A DNA stretch of 64,000 nt from Actinacidiphila yanglinensis (GTDB lineage Bacteria; Actinomycetota; Actinomycetes; Streptomycetales; Streptomycetaceae), in contig NZ_FNVU01000021.1 in NCBI RefSeq assembly GCF_900107965.1, positions 103,442 to 167,441 of the forward strand. The letters run 5' to 3'. Both the position numbers and the translations under genes were made by a program. This document shows positions 7,055 to 15,879 of this stretch, in pieces. Position 1 is the first letter of the stretch. The number at the start of each line of letters is the position of its first letter. The notes beneath the pieces are model-generated. The model ran no database searches, was not told the origin of the DNA, and saw only the letters and a program-made list of their open reading frames with translations.

Positions 7055-8353
7055 TCAGCGCGCCGACACCCGGATCCGCGGCGTGGCGGCGTACGCGGCG
7101 GTGGGGTTCATCGCCCTGCCCCGCACCGTGACCGTGGCGGCGGTGGCGACCTTCGCGCAGGCCGGGCCGGACGGTTGGCGCGTGGCCCCGCGGGCGGCGG
7201 CGGAGGCGGCCGGGCCGTCGAAGGACTCGTCGACGCGGGACGCCCCGCGGGCGGGCGTGGCGCGCGGCGGCGTGTCCGCCGCGATCGCGGCGAAGACCCG
7301 CCGGGCGCCGGGCGCGGGAACCAGCCGGGCGGCGTTGTCCGGGTCGGCGGCGACCGGCATCGTGGTGAAGGAGACCCGGGGGGAAGGCACTTTGCGCACG
7401 TCCTCCGCGAGGCCGACCAGCCGGGGGACGGCGGCCAGGCCCGGATCGACGGTGAGCGCCTTGGTGGCGGCGTCGGCCAGGGACAGCATCCCGGCGGGGT
7501 CGGTGAGCGAACCGCTCTGCCGCAGTCGGCGCCCCAGCGCGCTCAGGAAGAGGTGCTGTGCGGCCGTACGCCCCAGGTCGCTGCCGTCGCCGAAGGCGTG
7601 CCGGGTGCGCAGGTACTCCAAGGCCGCCCGGCCGCGCAGGTCGTGGCGGCCGCGGGCCAGTTTCAGATGCGAGTACGGGTCGTACAGGTCGCGGTCCACG
7701 CACACCGGCACCCCGCCGACCGCGTCGGACATCCGGACCACGCCCGCGAAGTCGACCATCACGAAGTGGTCGATGGGGATACGGGTGAGGGAGTGTACGG
7801 CCGCGACGGTGCAGCCGGGGCCGTACTGCAGCGTGGAGTTGACCGGGCCGCGGCGCGCGGCGGCGGTCCCGCCCTTCGGAGTACGGCAGGCGGGCAGGTC
7901 GGTGACGGTGTCGCGGGGGATGCTCAGCACCGTGGCGTGGCCGCGGTCGGCGGAGACGTGCAGCACCATCGCCACGTCCGCGTTCCGGCCCGGGCCGCAG
8001 TCGCCGCCGAGCTTGCAGTCCGCCGGGTCCGCGCGGCTGTCGGAGCCGATCACCAGGACGTTCACCGGCGTCCGGCCGAAGGCGTCCGGCCGTTCGTGGC
8101 CGGCGTCCCCGCCGATGCCGCCGAACAGCGGCATGTCCCGGATGTTGCCGTTCAGCCGCAGGTACAGCAGGGCGCCCGCGCCCGCCGACAGCAGTACCGC
8201 CGCCGACAGCCCGGCGCTCAGCCAGCGCAGCAGCCCGGAGCGGCGGCGGACGGCGGACGGCAGCGGCGGGCGCGGCTCCCACACCCGCTCGCCGCGTACC
8301 GGCCGCCGCCGGGGACCGCCGGCCGTCCCGCGCTGCTCCTGCCCCTCGGCCAT
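7055..8353 (-). CDS. LytR-CpsA-Psr (LCP) family cell-wall glycopolymer transferase
   Basis: 432 residues: cytoplasmic Arg-rich N-terminus, one membrane segment (about 45-65), then an extracellular LCP domain. Motifs: VLVIGSDSRA, SIPRDT, NSTLQYGPGC and LRTRHAFGDGSDLGR with the conserved acidic and basic residues that hold the polyprenyl-pyrophosphate substrate. The family attaches teichoic-acid-like or other glycopolymers to peptidoglycan. The start ATG 8353 has GAGGA about 12 nt upstream; the reading frame stays open upstream to 8659. A C-terminal Ala-rich tail of about 100 residues is less conserved (LytR_C not recognised). Divergent from the MpaB gene. Confidence 0.88.
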   Translation of the reverse strand: MAEGQEQRGTAGGPRRRPVRGERVWEPRPPLPSAVRRRSGLLRWLSAGLSAAVLLSAGAGALLYLRLNGNIRDMPLFGGIGGDAGHERPDAFGRTPVNVLVIGSDSRADPADCKLGGDCGPGRNADVAMVLHVSADRGHATVLSIPRDTVTDLPACRTPKGGTAAARRGPVNSTLQYGPGCTVAAVHSLTRIPIDHFVMVDFAGVVRMSDAVGGVPVCVDRDLYDPYSHLKLARGRHDLRGRAALEYLRTRHAFGDGSDLGRTAAQHLFLSALGRRLRQSGSLTDPAGMLSLADAATKALTVDPGLAAVPRLVGLAEDVRKVPSPRVSFTTMPVAADPDNAARLVPAPGARRVFAAIAADTPPRATPARGASRVDESFDGPAASAAARGATRQPSGPACAKVATAATVTVRGRAMNPTAAYAATPRIRVSAR

Positions 8354-8460
8354 GGCTGTGCTCGTCCTCGCGTCCCTCGTCCGCGCACCGGCCGGCCCGC
8401 CGCCCACCAGCGCAGTTGCAGTATTACGCACGGTGCCCGCGAATCCACGTTCCGTACGGT

Positions 8461-8518
8461 CGGGTGTCGTACCCGGGTGGAGGGCGCCCTTCGCGTGCCG
8501 CTTCCCGCCGATTACGGT
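8461..8518. promoter_or_regulatory. Divergent promoter region LCP / MpaB
   Basis: A CGGGT-GTCGT-ACCCG inverted repeat lies at 8461-8475, and TACGGT (8513-8518) is a plausible -10 for the rightward mpaB-like gene. Function of the repeat unknown. Confidence 0.3.
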
Positions 8519-8625
8519 GGACGGGACAGCAGGACGGGTGGGGCGGCACGCTGGGCGGGCGCGGGCGGTGGGCAGGACCGGGGCCGCGCGGGCGCCTCGC
8601 GAACGCCGGGAGCAGGGAGGCGGCC

Positions 8626-9609
8626 ATGCGGGAAGAGGACCCGGACCCCGGTACGGCACTGCGCGCCGATCCGCCCGTGCCCGGTGCCTCCGCCGCGGCC
8701 GACCCCGGTACGGCGCCCGGGCCCGATCCGGTGCCGGCGCCCGACTCCCCGCCCGATCCGGGCCTGTTCGGGCCCGACTCGGTGACCTGGCAGCTGCACG
8801 GCGACCCGATCATGTGGGTTGCCGGTGTCCGCGCGCTCTACCTCCAGGCGCTGCACCCGCGCGCGGTGCGCGGCGTCGCGCAGAACTCCGACTTCCGCCG
8901 CGACGCGTGGGGCCGCCTGCTGCGCACCGCGTCGTTCGTCGGCGGGATCACCTACGGGACCACGCCCGCCGCCGAGCAGGCCGGGGCCCGGATCCGCGGT
9001 ATCCACCGCAGGCTCTCGGCGGTCGACCCCGGCACGGGGGAGCGGTACGGCGTCGACGACCCCGACCTGCTGCTGTGGGTGCACTGCGCGGAGATCGACT
9101 CCTATCTGGGCGTCGCCCGGCGCTCGGGCTTCCCGCTCACCGGCGCCCAGGCGGACGCGTACGTCGACGAGCAGCGCGAGGCCGCCCGGCTCGTGGGCCT
9201 CGATCCCGCCACGGTGCCCGCGGACACCGCGCAGCTCGCCCGCTACTTCATCTCGGTCCGGCCCGAACTGGCCGCGACACCCGAGGCGTTCGACGTCGTC
9301 CGGTTCCTGAAGGCGCCGCCGGTGCCCGCCCTGCTGCTGCCGGCGCGGCTCGCGCTGTGGCGCATCGTCGCGACGACCGCGTTCGCCGCACTGCCGCCGT
9401 ACGCGCACGCGTTGTACGGGCGGACCGCGCCCTCGCCGGCCGCCGCGGACCGCCGGCTGCGGGCGGTGGGGCGGGTGCTGCGGGCCATCCCGGCCACGGT
9501 GCGCTGGCAGTTGCCGCCGGGCCACATCCTCAAGGCGGTCGCCCGGCTCGGCCCCGGCACCCGCCCGTCGGTCCGGCGCCTGCCCCCGTACGAGCCCGAA
9601 GTGCCCTGA
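8626..9609 (+). CDS. MpaB-family oxygenase (DUF2236)
   Basis: 327 residues. After a Pro/Asp/Ala-rich leader of about 45 residues comes the family core: DSVTWQLHGDPIMWVAGVRALYLQALHPRAV, a GVAQNSDF segment, LLLWVHCAEIDSYL and a C-terminal helical part. DUF2236/MpaB and latex-clearing-protein relatives bind heme b and oxidise diverse substrates; the particular substrate here is unknown. ATG 8626 follows GGGAGG (8615-8620). Many longer reading frames exist upstream but lack a ribosome site. Confidence 0.8.
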   Translation: MREEDPDPGTALRADPPVPGASAAADPGTAPGPDPVPAPDSPPDPGLFGPDSVTWQLHGDPIMWVAGVRALYLQALHPRAVRGVAQNSDFRRDAWGRLLRTASFVGGITYGTTPAAEQAGARIRGIHRRLSAVDPGTGERYGVDDPDLLLWVHCAEIDSYLGVARRSGFPLTGAQADAYVDEQREAARLVGLDPATVPADTAQLARYFISVRPELAATPEAFDVVRFLKAPPVPALLLPARLALWRIVATTAFAALPPYAHALYGRTAPSPAAADRRLRAVGRVLRAIPATVRWQLPPGHILKAVARLGPGTRPSVRRLPPYEPEVP

Positions 9610-9674
9610 TGCGCTGTCCCCCTCCGAGCACCGACCCGGCCATACTGGGTGCGGGGAAGCACCGAAGAGCACCG

Positions 9675-9698
9675 ATGAGCACGGGGGCACGGCGCTGA
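9675..9698 (+). other. 7-codon upstream ORF coupled to kinase start
   Basis: ATG 9675 opens a 7-residue ORF (MSTGARR) whose TGA stop overlaps the ATG of the kinase gene (TGATG at 9696-9700). An AAGAG site lies 6 nt before it. It may feed ribosomes to the kinase start. Confidence 0.3.
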
Positions 9699-11995
9699 TG
9701 GCGGCTGGACACCATGACGAACAGGACGGACCCGGCGGCGCACCGCCCGCCGGGCGCGGCAAGGGGGCCGGCACGGACACGGGGGCAGGGGCGGGACGGG
9801 CCCCGGGCAAGGGTGCACCGGCGGGGGCCGGCGGCACCGGGAGCGACAGCACGCTGATACAGGGCCGCTACCGGCTGCACGAACTCATCGGCCGCGGCGG
9901 CATGGGCGAGGTGTGGCGCGCGCTGGACGAGTCGCTGGGTCGCAAGGTGGCCGTGAAGTGCCTCAAGCCCATGGGGCAGTCCGGTGATGCCGGCTTCAAC
10001 CGGATCCTCCAGGAGCGCTTCCGGCGCGAGGCACGTGTGGCGGCGGCGCTCCAGCATCGCGGGATCACCGTCGTGCACGACTTCGGCGAGCACGACGGAG
10101 TGCTCTTCCTGGTGATGGAACTCCTGGACGGGCGCAACCTGCTCCAGGTCCTCGACGACGCCCGGCGGCACCCGCTGCCGGTCCCCGACCTCACCGACAT
10201 CGCCGAACAGGTCGCCGACGCCCTCGCGTACACGCACGCCCAGGGCGTCGTGCACCGTGACCTGAAACCGGCCAACATCATCCGGCTGGCCGACGGCGGC
10301 GTGAAGATCTGCGACTTCGGCATCGCCCGGCTCGGCCACGACATCGGCTTCACCTCCCGCCTCACCGGCACCGGCGTCGCCATGGGCACCCCGCACTACA
10401 TGTCTCCCGAGCAGATCAGCAACTCCGGTGTCGACCAGCGCAGCGACCTCTACTCGCTGGGCTGCGTGCTGTACGAACTCGCCACCGGACACCCGCCGTT
10501 CGACCTCGGCGACGCCTGGTCGATCCTGGTCGGGCACCGCGACAACATTCCGGAGCCGCCGCGCGCCGAGCGCCCCGAACTTCCCGCCGACCTGGAAGGC
10601 CTCATCCTCGACCTGCTCGCCAAGGACCCCGAGGACCGGCCGCAGAACGCCGCCGACGTCGCCGGCCGGCTCAAGGCGATCCGCGCGGGCGCCAAGGTCG
10701 CCGTCCCGGCCGGCACCGCCGTACCCGGCTGGGCGCGGGCGCTGAGCACCGGACCGGTGGCCCGCTCCACCCGCGTCCACCCGCCGGTCGAGCCCGCGCA
10801 CCACGAGCTCACCGGCGCCTGGTCCACCCGCACCGTCACCGCGTCCGCCGACCCGGCCGCGCTCGCCGAACTCGCCGCCCGCCAGGCCGAGGCCGACGAC
10901 CTCGGCCGGATCGGCAACTGGCATCAGGCGTACGACCTGCACACCACGGTCGCCACCAGCCGCGACCGCGCCCAGGGCACCGAGCACCCCGACACCCTGG
11001 CCAGCCGGCACGAGGCGGCGTACTGCCTGACCCGGCTCGGCCGCGCCGAGGAGGCGCTGCGGCTCTACGCGTACGTGGCGGAGGTGCGCCGCCGCGTGCT
11101 CGGACCCGACGACCCCGACACCCTCGCCGCGCGGCACGAGGCGGCGTACGCGCTCGGTGCGCTCGGCCGGCACCTGGAGGCCCACCAGGAGTTCTCCGCG
11201 GTGCTCGCCGCGCGCGAGCGCGTCCTGGGCCCCGAGCACCCGGACACGCTGCGCTGCAAGCACAACCTGGCGTTCAACCTGGGCCAGTTGGGGCGGGCGC
11301 AGGAGGCGTACACGACGGCCGTGGAGGTGGCCGACGCCCGGTCGCGGGTCCTCGGCCCGGAGCACACCGAGACGCTCGGCACCCGTTTCGAGGTCGGCTT
11401 CACCCTCGGCCAGGCCGGCCGCTGGGCGGAGGCGCTGGAGGTCTACAGGGAGGTGGGCGAGGCCCGGGCCCGCGTGCTCGGCGCCGACCACCCCGACACG
11501 CTCGCCGTCCGCTACGAGACCGGGATCTGCCTGACCCGGCTCGGCTGCACCGCCGACGCCCTGACCCTCTACGAGGACCTGGTCGCCGCCCTCACCCGCG
11601 CCAGTGGCTCCTCCGATGAGGAGACGCTGCGCGCCCGCCAGGCCCTCGGCGTCAACCTCGGCCGGCTCGGCCATTGGGACCGCGCGCTGGCCGAGGCCCG
11701 CGACGTGGCGGCCGTCCGCCAGCGCGTGCTGGGCGGCGACCACCCCGACACGCTCGTCAGCAAGCGGGAGATCGCGGTCTGCCTCGGCTGGCTCGGCCGC
11801 TGGAGCGACGCGCTCACCGTCTACCGCGAGGTCGCCGACGCGCGCGAGGAACTACTCGGCGCGGACGACCCCGACACCCTCACCAGCCGCAACGACCAGG
11901 CCCGCTGCCTGGAACACCTCGGCAGGAGCGAGGAGGCGCAGGAGCTCTACCGGCGCGTCTCCCGCCACCGCCAGGACGGCCCCGAACGCCTTTAG
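9698..11995 (+). CDS. Ser/Thr protein kinase with C-terminal TPR array
   Basis: 765 residues. A Gly/Ala-rich leader (1-50) precedes a complete Hanks-type kinase domain (about 57-330): GRGGMGEV, Lys87, HRDLKPANI with Asp188, DFG Asp206 and GTPHYMSPEQ. No membrane segment or PASTA repeats are present, so the kinase is cytoplasmic. From about residue 385 to the end there are eight or so 42-residue tetratricopeptide units, each with an LGxxHPDTL-type turn, like those of kinesin light chain and bacterial NLR-like proteins. The TPR array probably binds substrates or partners. No promoter was identified with confidence. Confidence 0.92.
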   Translation: MAAGHHDEQDGPGGAPPAGRGKGAGTDTGAGAGRAPGKGAPAGAGGTGSDSTLIQGRYRLHELIGRGGMGEVWRALDESLGRKVAVKCLKPMGQSGDAGFNRILQERFRREARVAAALQHRGITVVHDFGEHDGVLFLVMELLDGRNLLQVLDDARRHPLPVPDLTDIAEQVADALAYTHAQGVVHRDLKPANIIRLADGGVKICDFGIARLGHDIGFTSRLTGTGVAMGTPHYMSPEQISNSGVDQRSDLYSLGCVLYELATGHPPFDLGDAWSILVGHRDNIPEPPRAERPELPADLEGLILDLLAKDPEDRPQNAADVAGRLKAIRAGAKVAVPAGTAVPGWARALSTGPVARSTRVHPPVEPAHHELTGAWSTRTVTASADPAALAELAARQAEADDLGRIGNWHQAYDLHTTVATSRDRAQGTEHPDTLASRHEAAYCLTRLGRAEEALRLYAYVAEVRRRVLGPDDPDTLAARHEAAYALGALGRHLEAHQEFSAVLAARERVLGPEHPDTLRCKHNLAFNLGQLGRAQEAYTTAVEVADARSRVLGPEHTETLGTRFEVGFTLGQAGRWAEALEVYREVGEARARVLGADHPDTLAVRYETGICLTRLGCTADALTLYEDLVAALTRASGSSDEETLRARQALGVNLGRLGHWDRALAEARDVAAVRQRVLGGDHPDTLVSKREIAVCLGWLGRWSDALTVYREVADAREELLGADDPDTLTSRNDQARCLEHLGRSEEAQELYRRVSRHRQDGPERL

Positions 11996-12087
11996 GCCCC
12001 GCACGCCTTCGGCTCCCCCTCCGAACGACTCCGGCTCCCGGGGACACCCGGATTCCGGACGCCTCCCGCCCGAGGAACGCCCGCAGC

Positions 12088-12104
12088 GAACAGCACCGCT
12101 GTTC
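12088..12104. promoter_or_regulatory. Perfect inverted repeat upstream of alpha/beta hydrolase
   Basis: GAACAGC-ACC-GCTGTTC, a 7-bp perfect palindrome with 3-nt centre, ending 15 nt before the TAGCCT -10 (12120-12125). Position covers the -35 zone, so it may be an operator; it could also be a weak terminator of the kinase gene. Confidence 0.4.
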
Positions 12105-12119
12105 CGCCCCGCCCCGCGC

Positions 12120-12125
12120 TAGCCT
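12120..12125 (+). promoter_or_regulatory. -10 element of alpha/beta hydrolase gene
   Basis: TAGCCT exactly 6 nt before ATG 12132; leaderless layout. Confidence 0.5.
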
Positions 12126-12131
12126 CCCCGG

Positions 12132-12857
12132 ATGGGCGACGTGGTGACGTACGAGGTCAACGGGGTGCGGTTGGTCGGCGAGGGGGAAGGCCCGGCCGGC
12201 GGGCCGGTGGTCCTGCTGCTGCACGGGCTGGGGGAGGACCGCGGCTCGTGGCGGGCGGTGTCGGCGGCACTCGCGGCGGACGGCCGGCGGGCCTGGAGCA
12301 TCGACCTGCGCGGCCACGGCGACAGTTCCCACCCGGGCGCATACGCGTACGAGGCGATGCGCGACGACCTGCTGGGCCTGATCGACCTGCTCGGGCAGGA
12401 GCGGGTGGTGCTCGTCGCCCACTCCATGGGCACCGTGCCCGCCTCGCTGGTGGCGATGGACCGGCCGCGGACCGTGGACCGGCTGGTGCTGGAGGAGGGC
12501 CCGCTGCCCTTCCCCGCCGAGCCGCGCCGCCCCGTGCCCGACGGCCCCGACGGCCCCACCCGCTACGACTGGCGGGCGGTGCGGGACATCGCGGTGCAGC
12601 GCAACGCACCCCCGGCCCGGCACTGGGACGGGCTGGCCGAGATCACGGCTCCCACCCTCGTGGTCGCCGGCGGCCCGCGCAGCCACCTTCCGCAGGACCA
12701 GCTCGCGCTGGCCGCCGCCCGTATCCCGGACTCCCGGCTGCTGACCATCGACGCCGGGCACATGGTGCACGACGAGCGGCCCGGCGAGTTCATCGAGGCG
12801 CTGCGCGGCTTCCTCGGCGCCGCGCCGGCGACGGCCGGGCGGCTCAGTCCCCCGTGA
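12132..12857 (+). CDS. Alpha/beta-fold hydrolase
   Basis: 241 residues with the fold's landmarks: oxyanion-hole LLLHGLGEDRGSW, the IDLRGHGDS strand-turn, nucleophile elbow VAHSMGTVPA and the catalytic His in IDAGHMVHDE. The substrate is unknown; the family includes esterases, lactonases and haloperoxidase-like proteins. The promoter places the transcript start at the ATG. The 3' end overlaps the convergent chloramphenicol-phosphotransferase-like gene by 14 nt, so the two transcripts are antisense to each other at their ends. Confidence 0.85.
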   Translation: MGDVVTYEVNGVRLVGEGEGPAGGPVVLLLHGLGEDRGSWRAVSAALAADGRRAWSIDLRGHGDSSHPGAYAYEAMRDDLLGLIDLLGQERVVLVAHSMGTVPASLVAMDRPRTVDRLVLEEGPLPFPAEPRRPVPDGPDGPTRYDWRAVRDIAVQRNAPPARHWDGLAEITAPTLVVAGGPRSHLPQDQLALAAARIPDSRLLTIDAGHMVHDERPGEFIEALRGFLGAAPATAGRLSPP

Positions 12858-13392
12858 CGCGTGCCGCGATCGTCCGGGCGCAGGACGCCGGATCGCTGCG
12901 GCTGGTGTCCACCTCCAGGTCGTAGGAGACACCTTCGTGGACCAGGGCGGCCTGCCGTGCCGCCATGCCGGGGGTGCGGTCGCCCCTGGCCGCCTCCCGG
13001 GCGGCGGCCACTTCCGGATCGCAGCGCACCCCCACCCACAGCACGTCCATCCCGCTCAGCGCGTCGCGCCAGCGGGTCTGGGAGGCGGCGCCCCCGAGGA
13101 AGACCTCGTCGATGACCAGGTGCGCGCCCGCGCGGGCGGCCGCGGCCATGCCCAGCGCCCAGGCGTCGTCCAGCCTGCGGAAGTCCGCGCCGGGCACCAC
13201 CTCGCCGTCCGGCCCGAACGCGATGCCGTCGCCCGCGTCCCCGCCGCGCATCCGGGCGGGCAGCGCCTCGACGAGGGTGTCCGTGCCGAAGGTCAGCCAG
13301 GGCGGACCGGGCAGCGCGTCCTGCAGCGCGCGGGCGAGGCTGCTCTTCCCCGAGCTGGAGCCGCCGTTCAGAATGATCACCTGGGTGGGCAC
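12844..13392 (-). CDS. Chloramphenicol phosphotransferase-like (CPT) P-loop kinase
   Basis: 182 residues. Walker A ILNGGSSSGKSSLA near the N-terminus, then the FGTDTLVEALP region and a LVIDEVFLGG segment, matching the CPT family that 3'-O-phosphorylates chloramphenicol in Streptomyces venezuelae. Many chromosomal members have no proven role in resistance, so the real substrate is open. GTG 13392 is preceded by TACGGT (13404-13399) with a 6-nt gap: leaderless. The start is 35 nt from the divergent nuclease/phosphatase gene. Confidence 0.85.
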   Translation of the reverse strand: MPTQVIILNGGSSSGKSSLARALQDALPGPPWLTFGTDTLVEALPARMRGGDAGDGIAFGPDGEVVPGADFRRLDDAWALGMAAAARAGAHLVIDEVFLGGAASQTRWRDALSGMDVLWVGVRCDPEVAAAREAARGDRTPGMAARQAALVHEGVSYDLEVDTSRSDPASCARTIAARVTGD

Positions 13393-13427
13393 TGCGCCAC
13401 CGTAGGCGGGACGAGAGGGGAAGGCCA

Positions 13428-14405
13428 GTGGTTTCCGGCGGGAGCGGCGAGACCGGCGAGAGCGGCGCGGACGATGGCGTCGCCGCGAGCAGCGCGGGCG
13501 GCGCGGACGGTGATGCCACCGCGGGCACCGCGCGCGACTCGGGCGCGCTGAGCGTCATGACCTGGAACCTCTGGTGGCGCTTCGGCGGGTGGCGGGAGCG
13601 GCGGGAGGCGATCCTGCGCACCCTTGAGGCCGAGCGGCCCGACATCCTGGGCCTCCAGGAGGTCTGGGCGGACAACGGTCCCGGCGGGGAGAACCTCGCG
13701 CGGTGGCTCGCCGAGCGCCTGGACATGCACTGGACCTGGTCCCCGGCCGTGGTCCAGGACCGCTGGCACAGCCGCAACGGCGGTGACACCACCGTCGACG
13801 TCGGGGTGGCCGTGCTCAGCCGCCACCCGATCCTGGAGACCGCCGAACGCCGGCTGCCGACGCTGCCCGGCCACCGCGACGACGGCAAGACCGCGTTGCA
13901 CGCCCTCCTCGACGTCCCCGGCGGGCCGCTGCCCTTCTTCACCACCCACCTCAACTCCGGCATCGCCGAGTCGGCCGTGCGGTGCGCGCAGGTCCGCGAG
14001 CTGGCCGCGTTCGTCGCCGAGCATGCCCACGGGCCGTACCCGCCGGTCGTCACCGGGGACTTCAACGCGGAGTCGGACTTCGACGAGGTGCGGCTGATCT
14101 GCGGCTACAAGACGGCTCCGGCGGTCCCCGGACTGGTCCTCCTCGACGCCTGGCGGTTCGCCGATCCCGCGCTGCCGCAGGGAACGTGGGACATCGCGCA
14201 CGAGGAGGCGGTGAACTTCGGCATGCGGCCCAGCTGCATCGACTACATCCTGGTCGGTCTGCCGGGACCGGACAGCCGCGGCTGGATCCGTACCGCGCGC
14301 CGCTCCGGAGATCGCCGGGTGGCCGGTGTGTGGCCGTCCGACCACGCCGCTGTTCGGGCGGAACTCGCGCTGCCGGACCCCGCGTTGAAGCTGAGCGGCG
14401 CGTAG
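13428..14405 (+). CDS. Endonuclease/exonuclease/phosphatase-fold protein
   Basis: 325 residues. After a Ser/Gly/Ala-rich leader of about 40 residues the EEP fold begins: SVMTWNLWW, DILGLQEVW (metal-binding Glu), FTTHLNSG (catalytic His), VTGDFNAESD (Asp and Asn) and a C-terminal SDHAAV His. All catalytic residues of the family are present; members hydrolyse DNA, phosphoinositides or sphingomyelin. No signal peptide is evident. GTG 13428 is preceded by GGGGAAGG. Confidence 0.85.
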   Translation: MVSGGSGETGESGADDGVAASSAGGADGDATAGTARDSGALSVMTWNLWWRFGGWRERREAILRTLEAERPDILGLQEVWADNGPGGENLARWLAERLDMHWTWSPAVVQDRWHSRNGGDTTVDVGVAVLSRHPILETAERRLPTLPGHRDDGKTALHALLDVPGGPLPFFTTHLNSGIAESAVRCAQVRELAAFVAEHAHGPYPPVVTGDFNAESDFDEVRLICGYKTAPAVPGLVLLDAWRFADPALPQGTWDIAHEEAVNFGMRPSCIDYILVGLPGPDSRGWIRTARRSGDRRVAGVWPSDHAAVRAELALPDPALKLSGA

Positions 14406-14471
14406 ACCGCGCCGGGCCCGTCGGGCCCGGGTGCCCGCCGGACCAGCACGGGCACCCGGGTTCCGCGCGGT
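14406..14471. terminator. Strong bidirectional terminator hairpin
   Basis: Core: 12-bp perfect arms CCCGGGTGCCCG (14426-14437) and CGGGCACCCGGG (14449-14460). A second outer arm pair ACCGCGC (14406-14412) and GCGCGGT (14465-14471) extends it. Lies between two convergent genes. Confidence 0.8.
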
Positions 14472-15409
14472 CAGCGCCAGTCGGCGGCGAACGCGCGGGA
14501 GGGGTTCGCGACGAAGAACGCGTCCGCTGCGGCCTCCCCGAGCGCCGCGGCGATCCGAGGACGCAGCACCCGCAGCAGGTAGGGGAGGCCCGGCCCGCCG
14601 CCGGTCGACGCGCGCGAGGAGGCGACGACGTTGTCGCCGCCGATGAGGATCTGGCCGCCGTACCCGGCCGAGGCGAGGTCGGCGAGGCAGTCCAACAGCC
14701 GCCAGTCGGTGGCGTGGTGGGCGCGGGAAGGGCCGTCGAAGGCGAGGAACGCGCCGGACGCGGCCAGTTCGCGATGGAGGCCCGGGTCCGGGAACCGGTT
14801 GAGGTGGCCGAGCAGGATGCTGGTCACCGGCACCTCCAACTCGCCGTGCAACAGGGTGAGTACGTCGACGGCCGCGGTGCCCATCTCGTGGTGGATGCCG
14901 ATCGGTGCGCCCGTGGCGTGATGCGCCCGCGCCGCAGCGGCCATCACCTCGCGGGCGTGCCCGTCCAGGCCGTGGAACATCCCGGCCACCTTGATCATGC
15001 CCGCCCTCGCGGTGCCGCGCGGCCCGTCCGGGTCGTCGCCGACGAGCATGCCCTCGGCCAGCTCGGCCGTGAAGAACTCCGCGAGGCCGTCCGACCGCAG
15101 CCGCTCCAGCAGTTCGGGGGCGTAGTGCGCGGCCTGGTGCAGGCCGGTCGCGGCCACCAGATGCATCCCGGCGGCCCGCGACAGCGCGGGCAGCTCGCCC
15201 GCCATCCGGCCCAGCCCGAAGGGCGTCCACTGTGCCACCGCCGCGCCGCCCAGCCCCCGGAACGCGCCCAACTCGGCCTCGGCGGCGGCCGGATCGTCCA
15301 ACTCCTGCCCGGCGAGGGCGGGGGCGGCGAAGAACAGGTGGTCGTGGGAGTCGGTCACGCCCAGCGCGGCGGGGTCGATGTCACCGAGCACGGTGCGTAC
15401 GCGCATCAT
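14471..15409 (-). CDS. Phosphotriesterase-family metallohydrolase
   Basis: 312 residues, binuclear-metal amidohydrolase fold. Visible ligands: TDSHDHLFF near the N-terminus, a Lys in AGMIKVAGMF that is normally carbamylated, HHEMG, ILLGHLNRF and the C-terminal LIGGDNV Asp. Relatives hydrolyse lactones (including quorum-sensing lactones) or organophosphates. The ATG overlaps the stop of the upstream gene (ATGA), so it is the last gene of the TetR-DUF4865-decarboxylase operon; a hydrolytic step on a lactone intermediate would fit that setting (inference). Confidence 0.85.
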   Translation of the reverse strand: MMRVRTVLGDIDPAALGVTDSHDHLFFAAPALAGQELDDPAAAEAELGAFRGLGGAAVAQWTPFGLGRMAGELPALSRAAGMHLVAATGLHQAAHYAPELLERLRSDGLAEFFTAELAEGMLVGDDPDGPRGTARAGMIKVAGMFHGLDGHAREVMAAAARAHHATGAPIGIHHEMGTAAVDVLTLLHGELEVPVTSILLGHLNRFPDPGLHRELAASGAFLAFDGPSRAHHATDWRLLDCLADLASAGYGGQILIGGDNVVASSRASTGGGPGLPYLLRVLRPRIAAALGEAAADAFFVANPSRAFAADWR

Positions 15410-15879
15410 GCGGCACCGCCTTCCCGGCCGCCGTCCTCGGCGGTGCCCGGGCCCGAACCCGTCCCTGGACTCGCTCCGTCGGTTTCCGCCGGGCCGACCC
15501 CGAGCTCGTCGAACGCCGCCGCCGCGACCCGCAGTCCGGCGAGCGCCTTGGGCACCCCGACGTAGGGCGCCAGGTGCACCATCACCTCCACGATCTCCGC
15601 CGGCTCGACGCCGATCCGCAGCGAGTTGCGCACGTGGTCGTCGAGTTGGGGCTCGACGCCGCCGAGCGCGGTGAGCGCGGCAAGAGTGGCGATCTGGCGG
15701 TCGCGCAGCGCCAGGCCGTCGCGCTGGTAGGTGCCGCCGAACAGCGCGGTGACGATCCAGTCGGCGAACCCGGGGGCCAGCCTGTCCAGCCCGGCCAGGG
15801 TGCCCTCCACGGTGCGCGGGCCGGCGAGTTCGCCGAGCAGCCGGTACCCCGCCTCGCGGTCGAGGGCCGCCCGCTTCAC
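15406..15879 (-). CDS. Carboxymuconolactone-decarboxylase-family protein
   Basis: 157 residues from GTG 15879, which overlaps the upstream TGA (GTGA); the longer open frame to 16281 runs antisense-like through the upstream gene and is rejected. Family features: GFADWIVTALFGG, RDRQIATLAALTALGG, LDDHVRNSLRIGVEPAEIVEVMVHLAPYVG and GLRVAA. The family includes 4-carboxymuconolactone decarboxylase and AhpD-like proteins; the CxxC of AhpD is absent, which favours the decarboxylase-like branch. A Gly/Thr/Ser-rich tail follows. Middle gene of a three-gene coupled set. Confidence 0.85.
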   Translation of the reverse strand: MKRAALDREAGYRLLGELAGPRTVEGTLAGLDRLAPGFADWIVTALFGGTYQRDGLALRDRQIATLAALTALGGVEPQLDDHVRNSLRIGVEPAEIVEVMVHLAPYVGVPKALAGLRVAAAAFDELGVGPAETDGASPGTGSGPGTAEDGGREGGAA

